In this document: piece by piece, positions 56,233 through 64,000 of the stretch
Position numbering within the stretch: position 1 is the first letter of the stretch
How the letters are laid out: each line of letters starts with the position of its first letter
Source of the DNA: Candidatus Mediterraneibacter avicola
GTDB taxonomy: Bacteria; Bacillota; Clostridia; Lachnospirales; Lachnospiraceae
Direction: 5' to 3'
Assembly: GCA_019115385.1 (NCBI GenBank)
Contig: DXDR01000050.1
Span: 1 to 64,000, forward strand
Length of the DNA: 64,000 nucleotides
Program-made: the position numbers and the translations under genes
Notes under the pieces: generated by a model
The model's database searches: none
What the model was told of the DNA's origin: nothing
The model's input: the letters and a program-made list of their open reading frames with translations, nothing else

Positions 56233-56505
56233 TTACAGTCTGTGCATCTTCTCAAAGATTTCCTCTCTCTGGCAGCGGATATTTACGCCGATCTCATGGC
56301 CGAGTTCCTCCATCTCGTCACAGACAGCCGTAAAATCTTTTTTCAGATCTGTCACGTCGACGATCATCATCATGTTAAAATATCCCTGGATGATCGTCTG
56401 GGAAATATCGAGGATATTAATCTCATTCTCCGCAAGATATGTACACACCTTTGCAATAATTCCGACCGTATCTTTTCCTAATACCGTCACAATACACTTC
56501 TTCAT
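56233..56505 (-). CDS. ACT domain protein (UPF0237)
   Basis: A single ACT-type ligand-binding domain of 90 residues: KKCIVTVLGKDTVGIIAKV starts the first strand and helix, and LAENEINILDISQTI the second. It probably senses a small metabolite such as an amino acid and regulates the PFL-family partner encoded next to it. The ATG at 56505 follows GGAGG; the frame extends 42 codons upstream into the MBL gene's end without support. Confidence 0.9.
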   Translation of the reverse strand: MKKCIVTVLGKDTVGIIAKVCTYLAENEINILDISQTIIQGYFNMMMIVDVTDLKKDFTAVCDEMEELGHEIGVNIRCQREEIFEKMHRL

Positions 56506-56627
56506 ATTCTGTCGTCCTCCTAAACCGCATTCTTTTCTTCTATACATAATGCCGCAGATATCTATACCCTGCGTTCCCGTTCTCCTCGCGCTCCGTTCTG
56601 CGCCCGACCGGTACCGCAGCGCCGGCA

Positions 56628-57425
56628 TCATATCATAACAATATCTGAAACGCTGTCTCTTGCAGCCACAAACATATCAAGGTCTTCCCCCCTGTAATCG
56701 TTATCCCCCAGAGTAACTTCAAGCTTTACCGTCTCATATGCCAGACGGGCATAATTGTTCTCTTTGCTCAAATGTCCCAGGATGATGTGCTTCAGATTAT
56801 CATGTAGTATATCACAAAGGAGCCTGCCTGACAATTCGTTTGACAGATGTCCTTTATCCCCCAGGATCCTTTGTTTCAGATAGTAAGGATATCCCCCTAC
56901 CTCCAGCATGTGGATATCGTGGTTTGCCTCCAGAAGGACTGCATCCAGGCCGCTTAAGCAGGACACAGTATAATCGTCATATTTCCCGAGATCAGTGGCC
57001 ACTGCAGCCGATCTGCCGCCGCATTCAAACCGGTATCCCGTCGGCTCACAGGCATCGTGAGATATGGCAAAAGGTTTCACCTCAATATCTCCCAGCAGAA
57101 AAGGCTCGTCCGCCCGGATGGGGTGAAACAGACCTTCCGGCAGCTTCCCAAGAGAAGTGCAGCTCGCGATCCCTTCAATAGTTCCTTTCGTTGCATAAAT
57201 AGGAAGTTCATATTTTCTGCTCAAAACTCCCAGCCCCTGGATGTGGTCCGAATGCTCGTGAGTGATGAGCACTCCGTCGATCTCCTCTCCCTTGATCTCC
57301 AGTTTTTTTAACCCCTCTTCTATTCTTTTTCTGCTGATCCCTGTATCTACAAGCAGATGGGTGTGGTCGCTGCCCACATAGATACAGTTGCCGCTGCTTC
57401 CGCTGGCAATGCTGCACATTCTCAT
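56628..57425 (-). CDS. MBL-fold hydrolase, YycJ/WalJ type
   Basis: A metallo-beta-lactamase-fold protein of 265 residues with SIASGSSGNCIYV at the N-terminus and the metal motif THEHSDHIQG; later HDACEPTGY and LEANHD contain further family residues. It resembles WalJ/YycJ, implicated in DNA end processing or cell-wall control, but here it lies with coaE and polA rather than with a WalKR system. It overlaps coaE by four bases. Confidence 0.88.
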   Translation of the reverse strand: MRMCSIASGSSGNCIYVGSDHTHLLVDTGISRKRIEEGLKKLEIKGEEIDGVLITHEHSDHIQGLGVLSRKYELPIYATKGTIEGIASCTSLGKLPEGLFHPIRADEPFLLGDIEVKPFAISHDACEPTGYRFECGGRSAAVATDLGKYDDYTVSCLSGLDAVLLEANHDIHMLEVGGYPYYLKQRILGDKGHLSNELSGRLLCDILHDNLKHIILGHLSKENNYARLAYETVKLEVTLGDNDYRGEDLDMFVAARDSVSDIVMI

Positions 57426-58006
57426 AATCTCAACTTATCTCCTATCTGTCTCATTGTATCTTCAAACGGTCCGCTGTTGTCGATCACCGCAGTGCATGCC
57501 CGCCGGAACCTTTCTTCCGTGGGCTGTCTTTTGATCATCTGTGTGATCTTCTCATCTGTATAACCTCTCGAAGCTTTCAGCCGACTGCGCCGGGCCTCTT
57601 CATCCGCGTACACATACCAGAGTTCATCGCACAGCTCCCCTCCCACATCTGGAAGGAGCGCCGCCTCCAGCACGTACAGTTTTATCCCTTCTGCGCCTTT
57701 CTGCGCAATATCACGCCTGACCTGTTCCAGGACTGCAGGATGGACGATCCGGTTAAGGAGTTCAAGTTTTCCGCCATCAGAAAACACAACTGCCCCCAGC
57801 CTGGCCCGGTCGATCTGGCCGTCCGCCTCTAAAATATCTGTTCCAAAATGATCAACGATATCCCGATAACACACGCTCCCTTTTTGCTGGAGCCGCCGCG
57901 CCACTTCGTCCATCTGGCAGACATGCGCACGGTACTCTTCCTTCAGAAACGTCAGCACATGGCTTTTCCCCGAGCCCACGCCTCCCGTAATTCCCAGTAC
58001 TTTCAA
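57422..58006 (-). CDS. coaE: Dephospho-CoA kinase
   Basis: CoaE performs the last step of CoA synthesis. The P-loop is GGVGSGKS (8-15); DEVARRLQ and the LEAALLPDVG region match the family. I placed the start at a TTG (58006) because GGAGG precedes it by seven bases and KVLGITGG begins the conserved fold. The alternative GTG ten codons upstream lacks a site. The chain is 194 residues. It follows polA by about 65 bases and overlaps the MBL gene. Confidence 0.92.
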   Translation of the reverse strand: MKVLGITGGVGSGKSHVLTFLKEEYRAHVCQMDEVARRLQQKGSVCYRDIVDHFGTDILEADGQIDRARLGAVVFSDGGKLELLNRIVHPAVLEQVRRDIAQKGAEGIKLYVLEAALLPDVGGELCDELWYVYADEEARRSRLKASRGYTDEKITQMIKRQPTEERFRRACTAVIDNSGPFEDTMRQIGDKLRL

Positions 58007-58072
58007 ACCCTGTCCTCCCGCGGGACCTGTCCCCACAATATCTTACTTTACTATATCTGCTATAATCGTCTT

Positions 58073-60688
58073 CTACTTGGCTTCATACCAGTTCTTTCCT
58101 GTATGCATATCCACAAGCAGAGGGACCGAAAGGCTGGCTGCATGTTCCATCTGTTCTTTCAGGATTTCCTTTACCTCGTCCACTTCCGACTCATCCGCCT
58201 CGATCAGGAGTTCGTCATGCACCTGAAGGATAAGACGGGATTTCAGATTTCTCTTTTTCAGTTCTCCGTGTACACCGATCATGGCAATCTTGATAATGTC
58301 GGCCGCTGTCCCCTGAATGGGCGCGTTCATCGCCACCCGTTCGCCAAAATTCCGCTGCATGAAGTTGCTGGACTTAAGCTCCGGCACCGGTCTGCGTCTT
58401 CCGTACAAGGTCACCGCATACCCCTTTTCCTTTGCATTGGACACACAGTCATCCAGGAATTTTTTTATTCCCGGATAAGTCTCGAAATAATGCTCAATGT
58501 ACTGGGCCGCCTCTTTCCTTGTAATACTCAGATCCTGGCTCAGGCCGAAAGAGCTGATGCCATACACGATTCCGAAGTTCACCGCCTTGGCATTGCGCCT
58601 CTGGAGATCTGTCACCTCGTCAAACGGCGTGTGGAATACCTGAGACGCGGTCATCCTGTGGATATCTCTTGCCTCCCGGTATGCCCGGATCAGCTGCTCG
58701 TCTCCGGAGCAGTGAGCCAGAATACGCAGTTCGATCTGCGAGTAATCAGCATCCACAAAAACACAGCCTTCTTTCGGAACAAAAACTTTCCGGATCAGAC
58801 GTCCCAGTTCCATTCTTACCGGGATGTTCTGCAGATTGGGCTCCGTGCTGCTCAGGCGGCCGGTAGCTGTCACTGTCTGGTTGAACTTCCCGTGGATACG
58901 TCCGTCACTTCCGATATAGACGGCCAGACCGTCGGCATAGGTTGACTTCAGTTTTGCAAGCTGCCTGTACTCCAGGATCTTTGCCACGACCGGATAATCC
59001 GGCGCCAGTTTGTCCAGCACGTCAGCTGCTGTTGAATATCCGGTCTTTGTCTTTTTTGCATGGGGCATCTGAAGTTTTTCAAAAAGGATAACCCCCAGCT
59101 GTTTCGGAGAATTGATATTAAATTCTTCCCCGGCCAGCTCATAGATTTCCTGCTCAAGCTCCCCGATCCTCGCCCCCAGCTGGTCGCCGTAGACTTTCAG
59201 GGCTTCTCCTTCTACCTTTACGCCCGCCTGCTCCATCTCGTAAAGAGTAAATACAAGGGGCATTTCGATTTCCCGGAAAAGCCGGTCCATCCCTTCTTCT
59301 TTCAGTTTCTCAGCCAGGACCAGCGCAGCGGCAAAAGCCGTGTACGCCTCATAACATGCCCTGACAGAATCATCCAGTCTTTCATCGATCAAAATTCCCA
59401 GCTGTTCCCTCGCCACATCTTCATAATCATAATCGCTTTTAAGCGGATTGAGGAGATAGGCGGCGAGAGTCACGTCAAACCCGTTGTCCGGCCGAACCTC
59501 AGGAAGGAACGCAAGCACATCTTTCAGCCCGCACACGGCAAAACAGGGAACCCTTCCCGCAAGATCCGAGAGCTTGGAAAACAGAAAGTCCATGTCCGTC
59601 TCCATACTACAGGGAAACGAATATATTTTCTCCGGCCCAAAGGCCAGAGCGATCCTTCCAAACCCGGACGGATGAGCGAACAGGGGAAGCACATTTCCCG
59701 GATCTCTGGAAAATGCAGCGCCCACGCGTTCTGCCTGTCCTGCCTCCTGAAAGACTTTCTCCAGTTCCTCCCGGTCCGCTACTTCCTTAAAGCACTTCTC
59801 GATCGCATTGCTTTCCGTTTTTACATCAAAACGGCTGAGCATATTCTTAAACTGAAGGCGTTTGAACAGTTCGTGGGCCTCTTTTGTATAAGGATTCCCA
59901 TGCCGTGCCTTTTCCACGTCAAACCCGATATCGGCGTGGACATCTATCGTTGCAAGAGCCTTGCTCATCTTTGCCTGTTCCCAGTATTCCTGTATATTTT
60001 TGCTTGCCCTGGGCGGCTTGATCTCATCTGCATGTTCATATGCATTTTCAATCGTTTTATACTCCTGTATGATTTTTGTTGCCGTCTTTTCCCCGATTCC
60101 CGGAACGCCGGGAATATTATCAGAAGCGTCTCCCATAAGAGCCTTCACGTCAATAAACTCTGCCGGCGTAACCCCGTACTTTTCTATTACGTCAGCAGCA
60201 TTGTAGTCCTCCACTTCTGTTCTGCCCTGCTTTGTTTTAGGAATCCGTATCTTCACATGTTCTGTAGCAAGCTGCAGAGTATCCCGGTCACCGGAAATAA
60301 TGGACACATCCATCCCCTTCTCCTCGCACATTCTCGAAATCGTGCCGAGAAGATCGTCCGCCTCCAGCCCGGCCTGCTCGATAATCTCAATATTCATGGA
60401 CTGCAGGACATCCTTGATCACCGGAACCTGCTGGCACAGTTCTTCTGCCATAGGCTTTCTTGTCCCTTTATAATCTGCATACATCTCATGCCGGAATGTG
60501 GGAGCATGCACGTCAAAGGTTACGGTCAGATACTCCGGCTGTTCTTCATCCAGTATTTTAAACATAATGTTCAGGAACCCATACACAGCATTTGTGTGAA
60601 GCCCCTCCGAATTTGTCAGATCGGGCACCCCGTAAAAGGCCCTGTTCAAAATACTGTGCCCGTCTATCAGTACAATCTTTTCTCTCAT
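58073..60688 (-). CDS. polA: DNA polymerase I
   Basis: The 871-residue enzyme has the 5'-3' exonuclease domain (about 1-290, with GDRDTLQLA and MGDASDNIPGVPGIGEKTA), a 3'-5' exonuclease-like domain (about 300-460) and the family A polymerase (motif A DADYSQIELR, motif B RRNAKAVNFGIVYG, motif C QVHDELLIE). The DxE metal motif of the proofreading domain is missing, so it is probably non-proofreading, as in Bacillus. The ATG at 60688 follows GGGAGA; the frame opens 19 codons earlier. Confidence 0.96.
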   Translation of the reverse strand: MREKIVLIDGHSILNRAFYGVPDLTNSEGLHTNAVYGFLNIMFKILDEEQPEYLTVTFDVHAPTFRHEMYADYKGTRKPMAEELCQQVPVIKDVLQSMNIEIIEQAGLEADDLLGTISRMCEEKGMDVSIISGDRDTLQLATEHVKIRIPKTKQGRTEVEDYNAADVIEKYGVTPAEFIDVKALMGDASDNIPGVPGIGEKTATKIIQEYKTIENAYEHADEIKPPRASKNIQEYWEQAKMSKALATIDVHADIGFDVEKARHGNPYTKEAHELFKRLQFKNMLSRFDVKTESNAIEKCFKEVADREELEKVFQEAGQAERVGAAFSRDPGNVLPLFAHPSGFGRIALAFGPEKIYSFPCSMETDMDFLFSKLSDLAGRVPCFAVCGLKDVLAFLPEVRPDNGFDVTLAAYLLNPLKSDYDYEDVAREQLGILIDERLDDSVRACYEAYTAFAAALVLAEKLKEEGMDRLFREIEMPLVFTLYEMEQAGVKVEGEALKVYGDQLGARIGELEQEIYELAGEEFNINSPKQLGVILFEKLQMPHAKKTKTGYSTAADVLDKLAPDYPVVAKILEYRQLAKLKSTYADGLAVYIGSDGRIHGKFNQTVTATGRLSSTEPNLQNIPVRMELGRLIRKVFVPKEGCVFVDADYSQIELRILAHCSGDEQLIRAYREARDIHRMTASQVFHTPFDEVTDLQRRNAKAVNFGIVYGISSFGLSQDLSITRKEAAQYIEHYFETYPGIKKFLDDCVSNAKEKGYAVTLYGRRRPVPELKSSNFMQRNFGERVAMNAPIQGTAADIIKIAMIGVHGELKKRNLKSRLILQVHDELLIEADESEVDEVKEILKEQMEHAASLSVPLLVDMHTGKNWYEAK

Positions 60689-60837
60689 CTGTCCCGCTTC
60701 TCCCTTCCGGATGATCTGAATTTCACTCAATAGTAAAGTATACACTAAAGTCGGTCTTTTTTAAAGGCTGATTTTATGGTATGATTGATAACGATTTAAC
60801 TACTATCACATAGCAGAACAAGAAAGGCAGTCAATTT

Positions 60838-61482
60838 ATGGACAGTATTATATTTGATGTAGACGGAACGCTGTGGGATTCCACAGACAGCGTGGCAAAG
60901 GCATGGAACCTTGCCATCCAGGAAAATTCATCTCTGGATCTTACGATCACAGACGATCTGCTGGCAGGAGTTTTTGGAAAAACAATGACAGAGATCGCCG
61001 ATACACTTTTTTCTGCTCTTCCAGAAAAAGAGCGCATGGATCTGCTGGAGATCTGCTTCGGATATGAGAACCGATATCTGGAAACACATCCCGGGAAAAT
61101 ATATGAAGGCGTTACTGATACACTCGCGGCTCTTTCCAGGCAGTATCCTCTCTTCATCGTCAGCAACTGTCAGCGCGGCTATATTGAAGTGCTGCTGCGC
61201 ACCTGCGCACTTGAGCCGTTTATAAAGGATCATCTCTGCTTTGGCGAGACGCAGACATCAAAGGGACAGACCATCCGCACTCTCATGGAAAGAAATGGCC
61301 TGAAAGATCCCGTATATGTGGGAGACACACAGGGCGACGCAGACGCCTGCGCGGAAGCCGGCATTTCCTTTATCTTTGCCGAATACGGGTTCGGAAACGT
61401 ACCGGATGCCGATATGCGGATCCGGCGGTTTTCTGATCTGGAAAATATCGAAAACATATACAAACAAACAGATAAGCTGTAA
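60838..61482 (+). CDS. HAD family hydrolase (phosphoglycolate phosphatase-like)
   Basis: A HAD phosphatase of 214 residues with motif I FDVDGTLWDS (nucleophile and acid/base Asp), motif II IVSNCQ, and motif IV VGDTQGDADAC. The helical cap lies at about 15-85. It resembles Gph and PgmB-type enzymes, but the substrate is unknown. An AAAGG site precedes the ATG. It diverges from polA and is followed by a strong terminator. Confidence 0.9.
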   Translation: MDSIIFDVDGTLWDSTDSVAKAWNLAIQENSSLDLTITDDLLAGVFGKTMTEIADTLFSALPEKERMDLLEICFGYENRYLETHPGKIYEGVTDTLAALSRQYPLFIVSNCQRGYIEVLLRTCALEPFIKDHLCFGETQTSKGQTIRTLMERNGLKDPVYVGDTQGDADACAEAGISFIFAEYGFGNVPDADMRIRRFSDLENIENIYKQTDKL

Positions 61483-61527
61483 TGCAGGAATGGCGCAGGT
61501 CATTTCCCGCATACTGCAACACAACAG

Positions 61528-61571
61528 CGGCTGCCGGATCAGAAATCATTCTCAATCCGGCAGCCGTTTTT
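61528..61571 (+). terminator. Intrinsic terminator of the HAD hydrolase gene
   Basis: A 12-base perfect stem (CGGCTGCCGGAT / ATCCGGCAGCCG) is followed by TTTTTC, about 45 bases after the stop. Confidence 0.88.
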
Positions 61572-61613
61572 CATTCATAACATATTTTAGACACTGGCAA
61601 AGCGCTTTGCATG

Positions 61614-62456
61614 TCAGCCAACCTCAACCGTGCTGTTGAAGCGGTCCAGAGCAAGAGCCGCCACGATTCCAACTACAAGGCATATAACATTTGCCAGGCA
61701 TGATGCTGCTGAAACAGCAAAGCTCTGGAATGGGATGATTACGATGGTCGCCGCTACTACAATCCCCACGATCGCGTGAAACGCATAGGTGTAAAAACGG
61801 TCAAACAACATATTGATCAGTTTCGCCAGACAGATCACCGTGGCAAGGGCTCCGATCCCTCCGGGAATCAGTATCTTCATATTCAGATCGCTGATCCCCT
61901 CCACAAAAGGTGTATACAGCCCCAGCGGCATAAGCAGGGTAGAAAAACTCATGCCCGGCGCGATCACGCTGAGGGCCAGACAGAATCCACAGAACAGATA
62001 CCACCCAAATCCCGGCTTTATTACAATAGAAGAAACTCCAAGCGCCAGCAAAAGCACAAGGATAATGACAAAGGCAGCCGCCATGGAGAGATAGGATCCC
62101 CTGGTTCTCCCCTGCTCTCCCGCTTCCCTCCACAAAGACGGAAGCATACCTGTGATCAGCCCCACAAAAAGGCATACGGAAGGATCGGGATATTTGTCCA
62201 GCACAAACGCCAGCAGTTTGGCAACTCCCAGGAAACCTACTGCGCCGCCGATCAGATAAGGAAGCAGCCGCGGGATATGAGTTTTAAAGTGTTTAAATGG
62301 ATTTGCCAGCAGTTCCATAACCGGCTTGTAGATTCCGAACACAACACTTAAAACTCCTCCGGAAATGCCCGGGAGCACGGCGCCCAGACCGATCAGGGCC
62401 CCTTGTATCATGTGGAACACAAGCTTTACAAGTGATTTGTTTTCTGTATTCTTCAT
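61614..62456 (-). CDS. DUF368 membrane protein
   Basis: A DUF368 family polytopic membrane protein with about eight hydrophobic helices and the hallmark ALIGLGAVLPGISGGVL near the N-terminus; a second related sequence, SVIAPGMSFSTLLMPLG, lies in the middle. Members of the family are linked to undecaprenyl phosphate translocation (PopT-type); whether this one does that is inference. The start is uncertain: the ATG at 62456 begins the conserved part, while a TTG at 62480 has a better AAGGAAAAGG site. Confidence 0.85.
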   Translation of the reverse strand: MKNTENKSLVKLVFHMIQGALIGLGAVLPGISGGVLSVVFGIYKPVMELLANPFKHFKTHIPRLLPYLIGGAVGFLGVAKLLAFVLDKYPDPSVCLFVGLITGMLPSLWREAGEQGRTRGSYLSMAAAFVIILVLLLALGVSSIVIKPGFGWYLFCGFCLALSVIAPGMSFSTLLMPLGLYTPFVEGISDLNMKILIPGGIGALATVICLAKLINMLFDRFYTYAFHAIVGIVVAATIVIIPFQSFAVSAASCLANVICLVVGIVAALALDRFNSTVEVG

Positions 62457-62597
62457 TGTCTGTCCACAGGCCTGTTTCAAAACGTTCAGACCTTTTCCTT
62501 TCTTTTTCCATTATAAAAACTTATTCTATCATATATATGTTTGTTTGTCACTGAAAAATAACCGTCTTTGTACATCCCCCCGCAACAGTATTTGCAC

Positions 62598-62644
62598 AAA
62601 AAGGCAGCGTGGAATCCGTCTCCGATCAAAACAGATTCCACGCT
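62598..62644 (-). terminator. Intrinsic terminator of the glucosaminidase gene
   Basis: An 11-base stem (AGCGTGGAATC / GATTCCACGCT) is followed on the minus strand by GCCTTTTTG, 36 bases after the stop. Confidence 0.8.
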
Positions 62645-62680
62645 GTTCTCCTTTCCTTATGACTAAACTGTCACCGCAGC

Positions 62681-64000
62681 TTATCGGCTCATGTTATATC
62701 TTTTCCACATCACAGCAGCAGACAGCAAAAGAGAAATTCCCGCCAGTGCCGCCCATACAGATAAATCCGTCATATCTCCTGTCTGCGGCGCCTTTTCAGA
62801 AGCCGTATTCATGACTTTATCCGCAGCTGCAGACGTATTCTCAGCCTTGGGGGGTTCCGCCGTCTTTTCAGTTATATCAGGCTCTTCTGTTTCCGAATAC
62901 GCCTGTTCTGTCTGTACAGCGGCCTCCCCGCTTTCGCCGGAAGCCTGCACTTCCTGTTTCGTCTGTTCGGCACCGCTTTCCGGCTTATCCTTCTCTGCAG
63001 TATCGCTTCCGCTGCCCTGGGACTCCGTATTTCCGCCGCCCTGTGGCTCGGGATCAGGTGTACTGCCTCCGGTTTGCCCTGTCCCGGATTCTGATCCAGA
63101 GTTTCCGCTTCCCTGTACTGTGGAATCATCCGGTTCCTTTTCCGGCTCTTTTACAGGATCAGACTGTTCTCCGCCGGCATCTCCCGCACTATTTTCCGGT
63201 TCGTCTTCACCTTCGGTTCCTTCGCCGACAATGCTCACATAATCTGCCGAAATATATGCATACATCTTATCAAAATCATATTCTGCCGCTTTTAAAAGAG
63301 CGCTCCTGTCGCTGTTGACTACGCCTTCACTCTGAATCTTATAGAAACCTCCGGCCGCCTCACGGTCAAGAACGATCACCGGATACACCTGACGGGAGCC
63401 TGTCGTATACAGAACTGCGGACCCGGTGGAAGCTTCGCTCCTTATATTTACACCGGAATGCCCTTCCGCCACGCCGACAGTATATCTGCTTTGGTCTTTT
63501 TCACCGCCCATTCCGTCAAGCGTCCAGGCGATGGCCGCTGCTCTCTCTCCCCAGTAGGGATCCGAGGCATAGCGCACGTTGATGCCGCCGCCTTTATTCC
63601 CCAGGTATCCGCCGTTATATGACCACTTTTTTGGATACAGATACCCGGACGACATATGGGTACTCATGAATTGCCGGATGCAGTCGTCTACAGAGGTAAA
63701 AGCATACGCGTCTTCCCCTGGCGCGGAATCCGTTGCATTCAGCCCAAACAGATTATTTTTCTGCTGACAGATACCGCTTGTCCCCCATCCGCTCTCATTA
63801 GCAGCTACACTCAGCGCAAGAAGCGCATTGACGCCGTATGTATCCTGGCCGGAAACAAATGACGCTCCCGTACCTCTGAGTTTGGAATTATCCTTTGTTT
63901 TGCCCAGGAGCATAGAATTTAATTCATCTGCACTGTATGCTGTCCTGCTCCTGAGGGGCAGGAACTGATAATAATTATAAAACGGGACGGAACTGTTTAC
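62681..64000 (-). CDS. Wall-anchored glucosaminidase (GH73-like), 5' end beyond the window
   Basis: The frame is open to the right edge, so the N-terminus and signal peptide are missing; upstream of the ATG at 63913 it still reads as family sequence (LPLRSRTAYSADELN). The GH73 domain has the catalytic Glu in AANESGWGTS and the NNLFGLNA and SYNGGYLG motifs. An SH3-like domain (with SGVNIRSEAST) and a long Gly/Ser/Glu/Pro-rich spacer follow. The C-terminus has the sorting motif APQTGDM, a hydrophobic helix and KRYNMSR. It likely cleaves peptidoglycan glycan strands at the surface. Confidence 0.9.
   Translation of the reverse strand, partial: VNSSVPFYNYYQFLPLRSRTAYSADELNSMLLGKTKDNSKLRGTGASFVSGQDTYGVNALLALSVAANESGWGTSGICQQKNNLFGLNATDSAPGEDAYAFTSVDDCIRQFMSTHMSSGYLYPKKWSYNGGYLGNKGGGINVRYASDPYWGERAAAIAWTLDGMGGEKDQSRYTVGVAEGHSGVNIRSEASTGSAVLYTTGSRQVYPVIVLDREAAGGFYKIQSEGVVNSDRSALLKAAEYDFDKMYAYISADYVSIVGEGTEGEDEPENSAGDAGGEQSDPVKEPEKEPDDSTVQGSGNSGSESGTGQTGGSTPDPEPQGGGNTESQGSGSDTAEKDKPESGAEQTKQEVQASGESGEAAVQTEQAYSETEEPDITEKTAEPPKAENTSAAADKVMNTASEKAPQTGDMTDLSVWAALAGISLLLSAAVMWKRYNMSR

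Noticed and set aside
58007-58036. GTG start for coaE giving a ten-residue extension
   Set aside because: No ribosome-binding site precedes the GTG, while GGAGG is correctly placed for the TTG at 58006 that begins the conserved fold.
59060-60733. 557-codon open frame on the plus strand opposite polA
   Set aside because: It is antisense to a full set of DNA polymerase I motifs, has no ribosome-binding site or recognisable domain, and is rich in His, Cys and Arg as expected for a shadow frame.

Overview
The window looks like a chromosomal segment of a spore-forming, Gram-positive Clostridia bacterium, most likely a Lachnospiraceae gut anaerobe. The basis is gene content and order: spoIVA beside gpsA-plsY-der, a GGGtGRT/iron-sulfur scaffold pair, pyrB-pyrI, pta-ackA, ferredoxin-fused oxidoreductases, and two surface proteins ending in an APQTGD-type sorting signal. 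No rRNA, tRNA, prophage, insertion sequence or CRISPR array was seen. Most genes lie on the minus strand.

Region by region. 1-6.5 kb is accessory: a membrane protein of unknown function, a tyrosine-recombinase-like protein that has lost most catalytic residues, a large wall-anchored GH3 glycosidase damaged at both ends, and a lipoprotein fused against it. 6.9-11.8 kb: an aldo/keto reductase, an SPFH protein with a ribbon-helix-helix protein, a small HTH regulator, and the GGGtGRT/scaffold pair. 11.9-16.4 kb: cinA-type amidase, pgsA, rimO, rpoZ, gmk, yicC. 16.6-24.5 kb: rqcH, a DUF815 ATPase, pheA, a CmpB-like membrane protein, nitroreductase-pyrB-pyrI, and DAHP synthase. 24.7-29.1 kb: RNase P RNA, rnhA, an MBL protein, a MoaB-like protein, and a SAH/MTA-type deaminase with purine nucleoside phosphorylase. 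29.1-31.9 kb: an unusual superfamily 2 helicase with two C-terminal membrane segments.

32-48.7 kb is core: spoIVA, gpsA, plsY, der, a DUF512 radical SAM protein, PRPP synthetase, DUF1653, ilvA, then ftsY-smc-rnc-acpP-plsX-rpmF-yceD. 48.8-64 kb: ackA-pta, mgtE, tmcAL, DegV, the UPF0210/UPF0237 pair, walJ-like, coaE, polA, a HAD phosphatase, a DUF368 protein and a partial wall-anchored glucosaminidase running off the right edge.

Functional themes are phospholipid synthesis (plsX, acpP, plsY, gpsA, pgsA), translation and RNA quality control (rqcH, rimO, tmcAL, rnc, rnpB, rpmF), aromatic and pyrimidine synthesis (aroF-type, pheA, pyrBI), acetate fermentation (pta-ackA) and sporulation (spoIVA, with a good sigma-E-like promoter). 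Nothing here is an obvious new multi-gene system. The best candidates for unexplored biology are the membrane-anchored helicase, the degenerate recombinase, the GGGtGRT pair, and the rearranged lipoprotein/GH3 locus.
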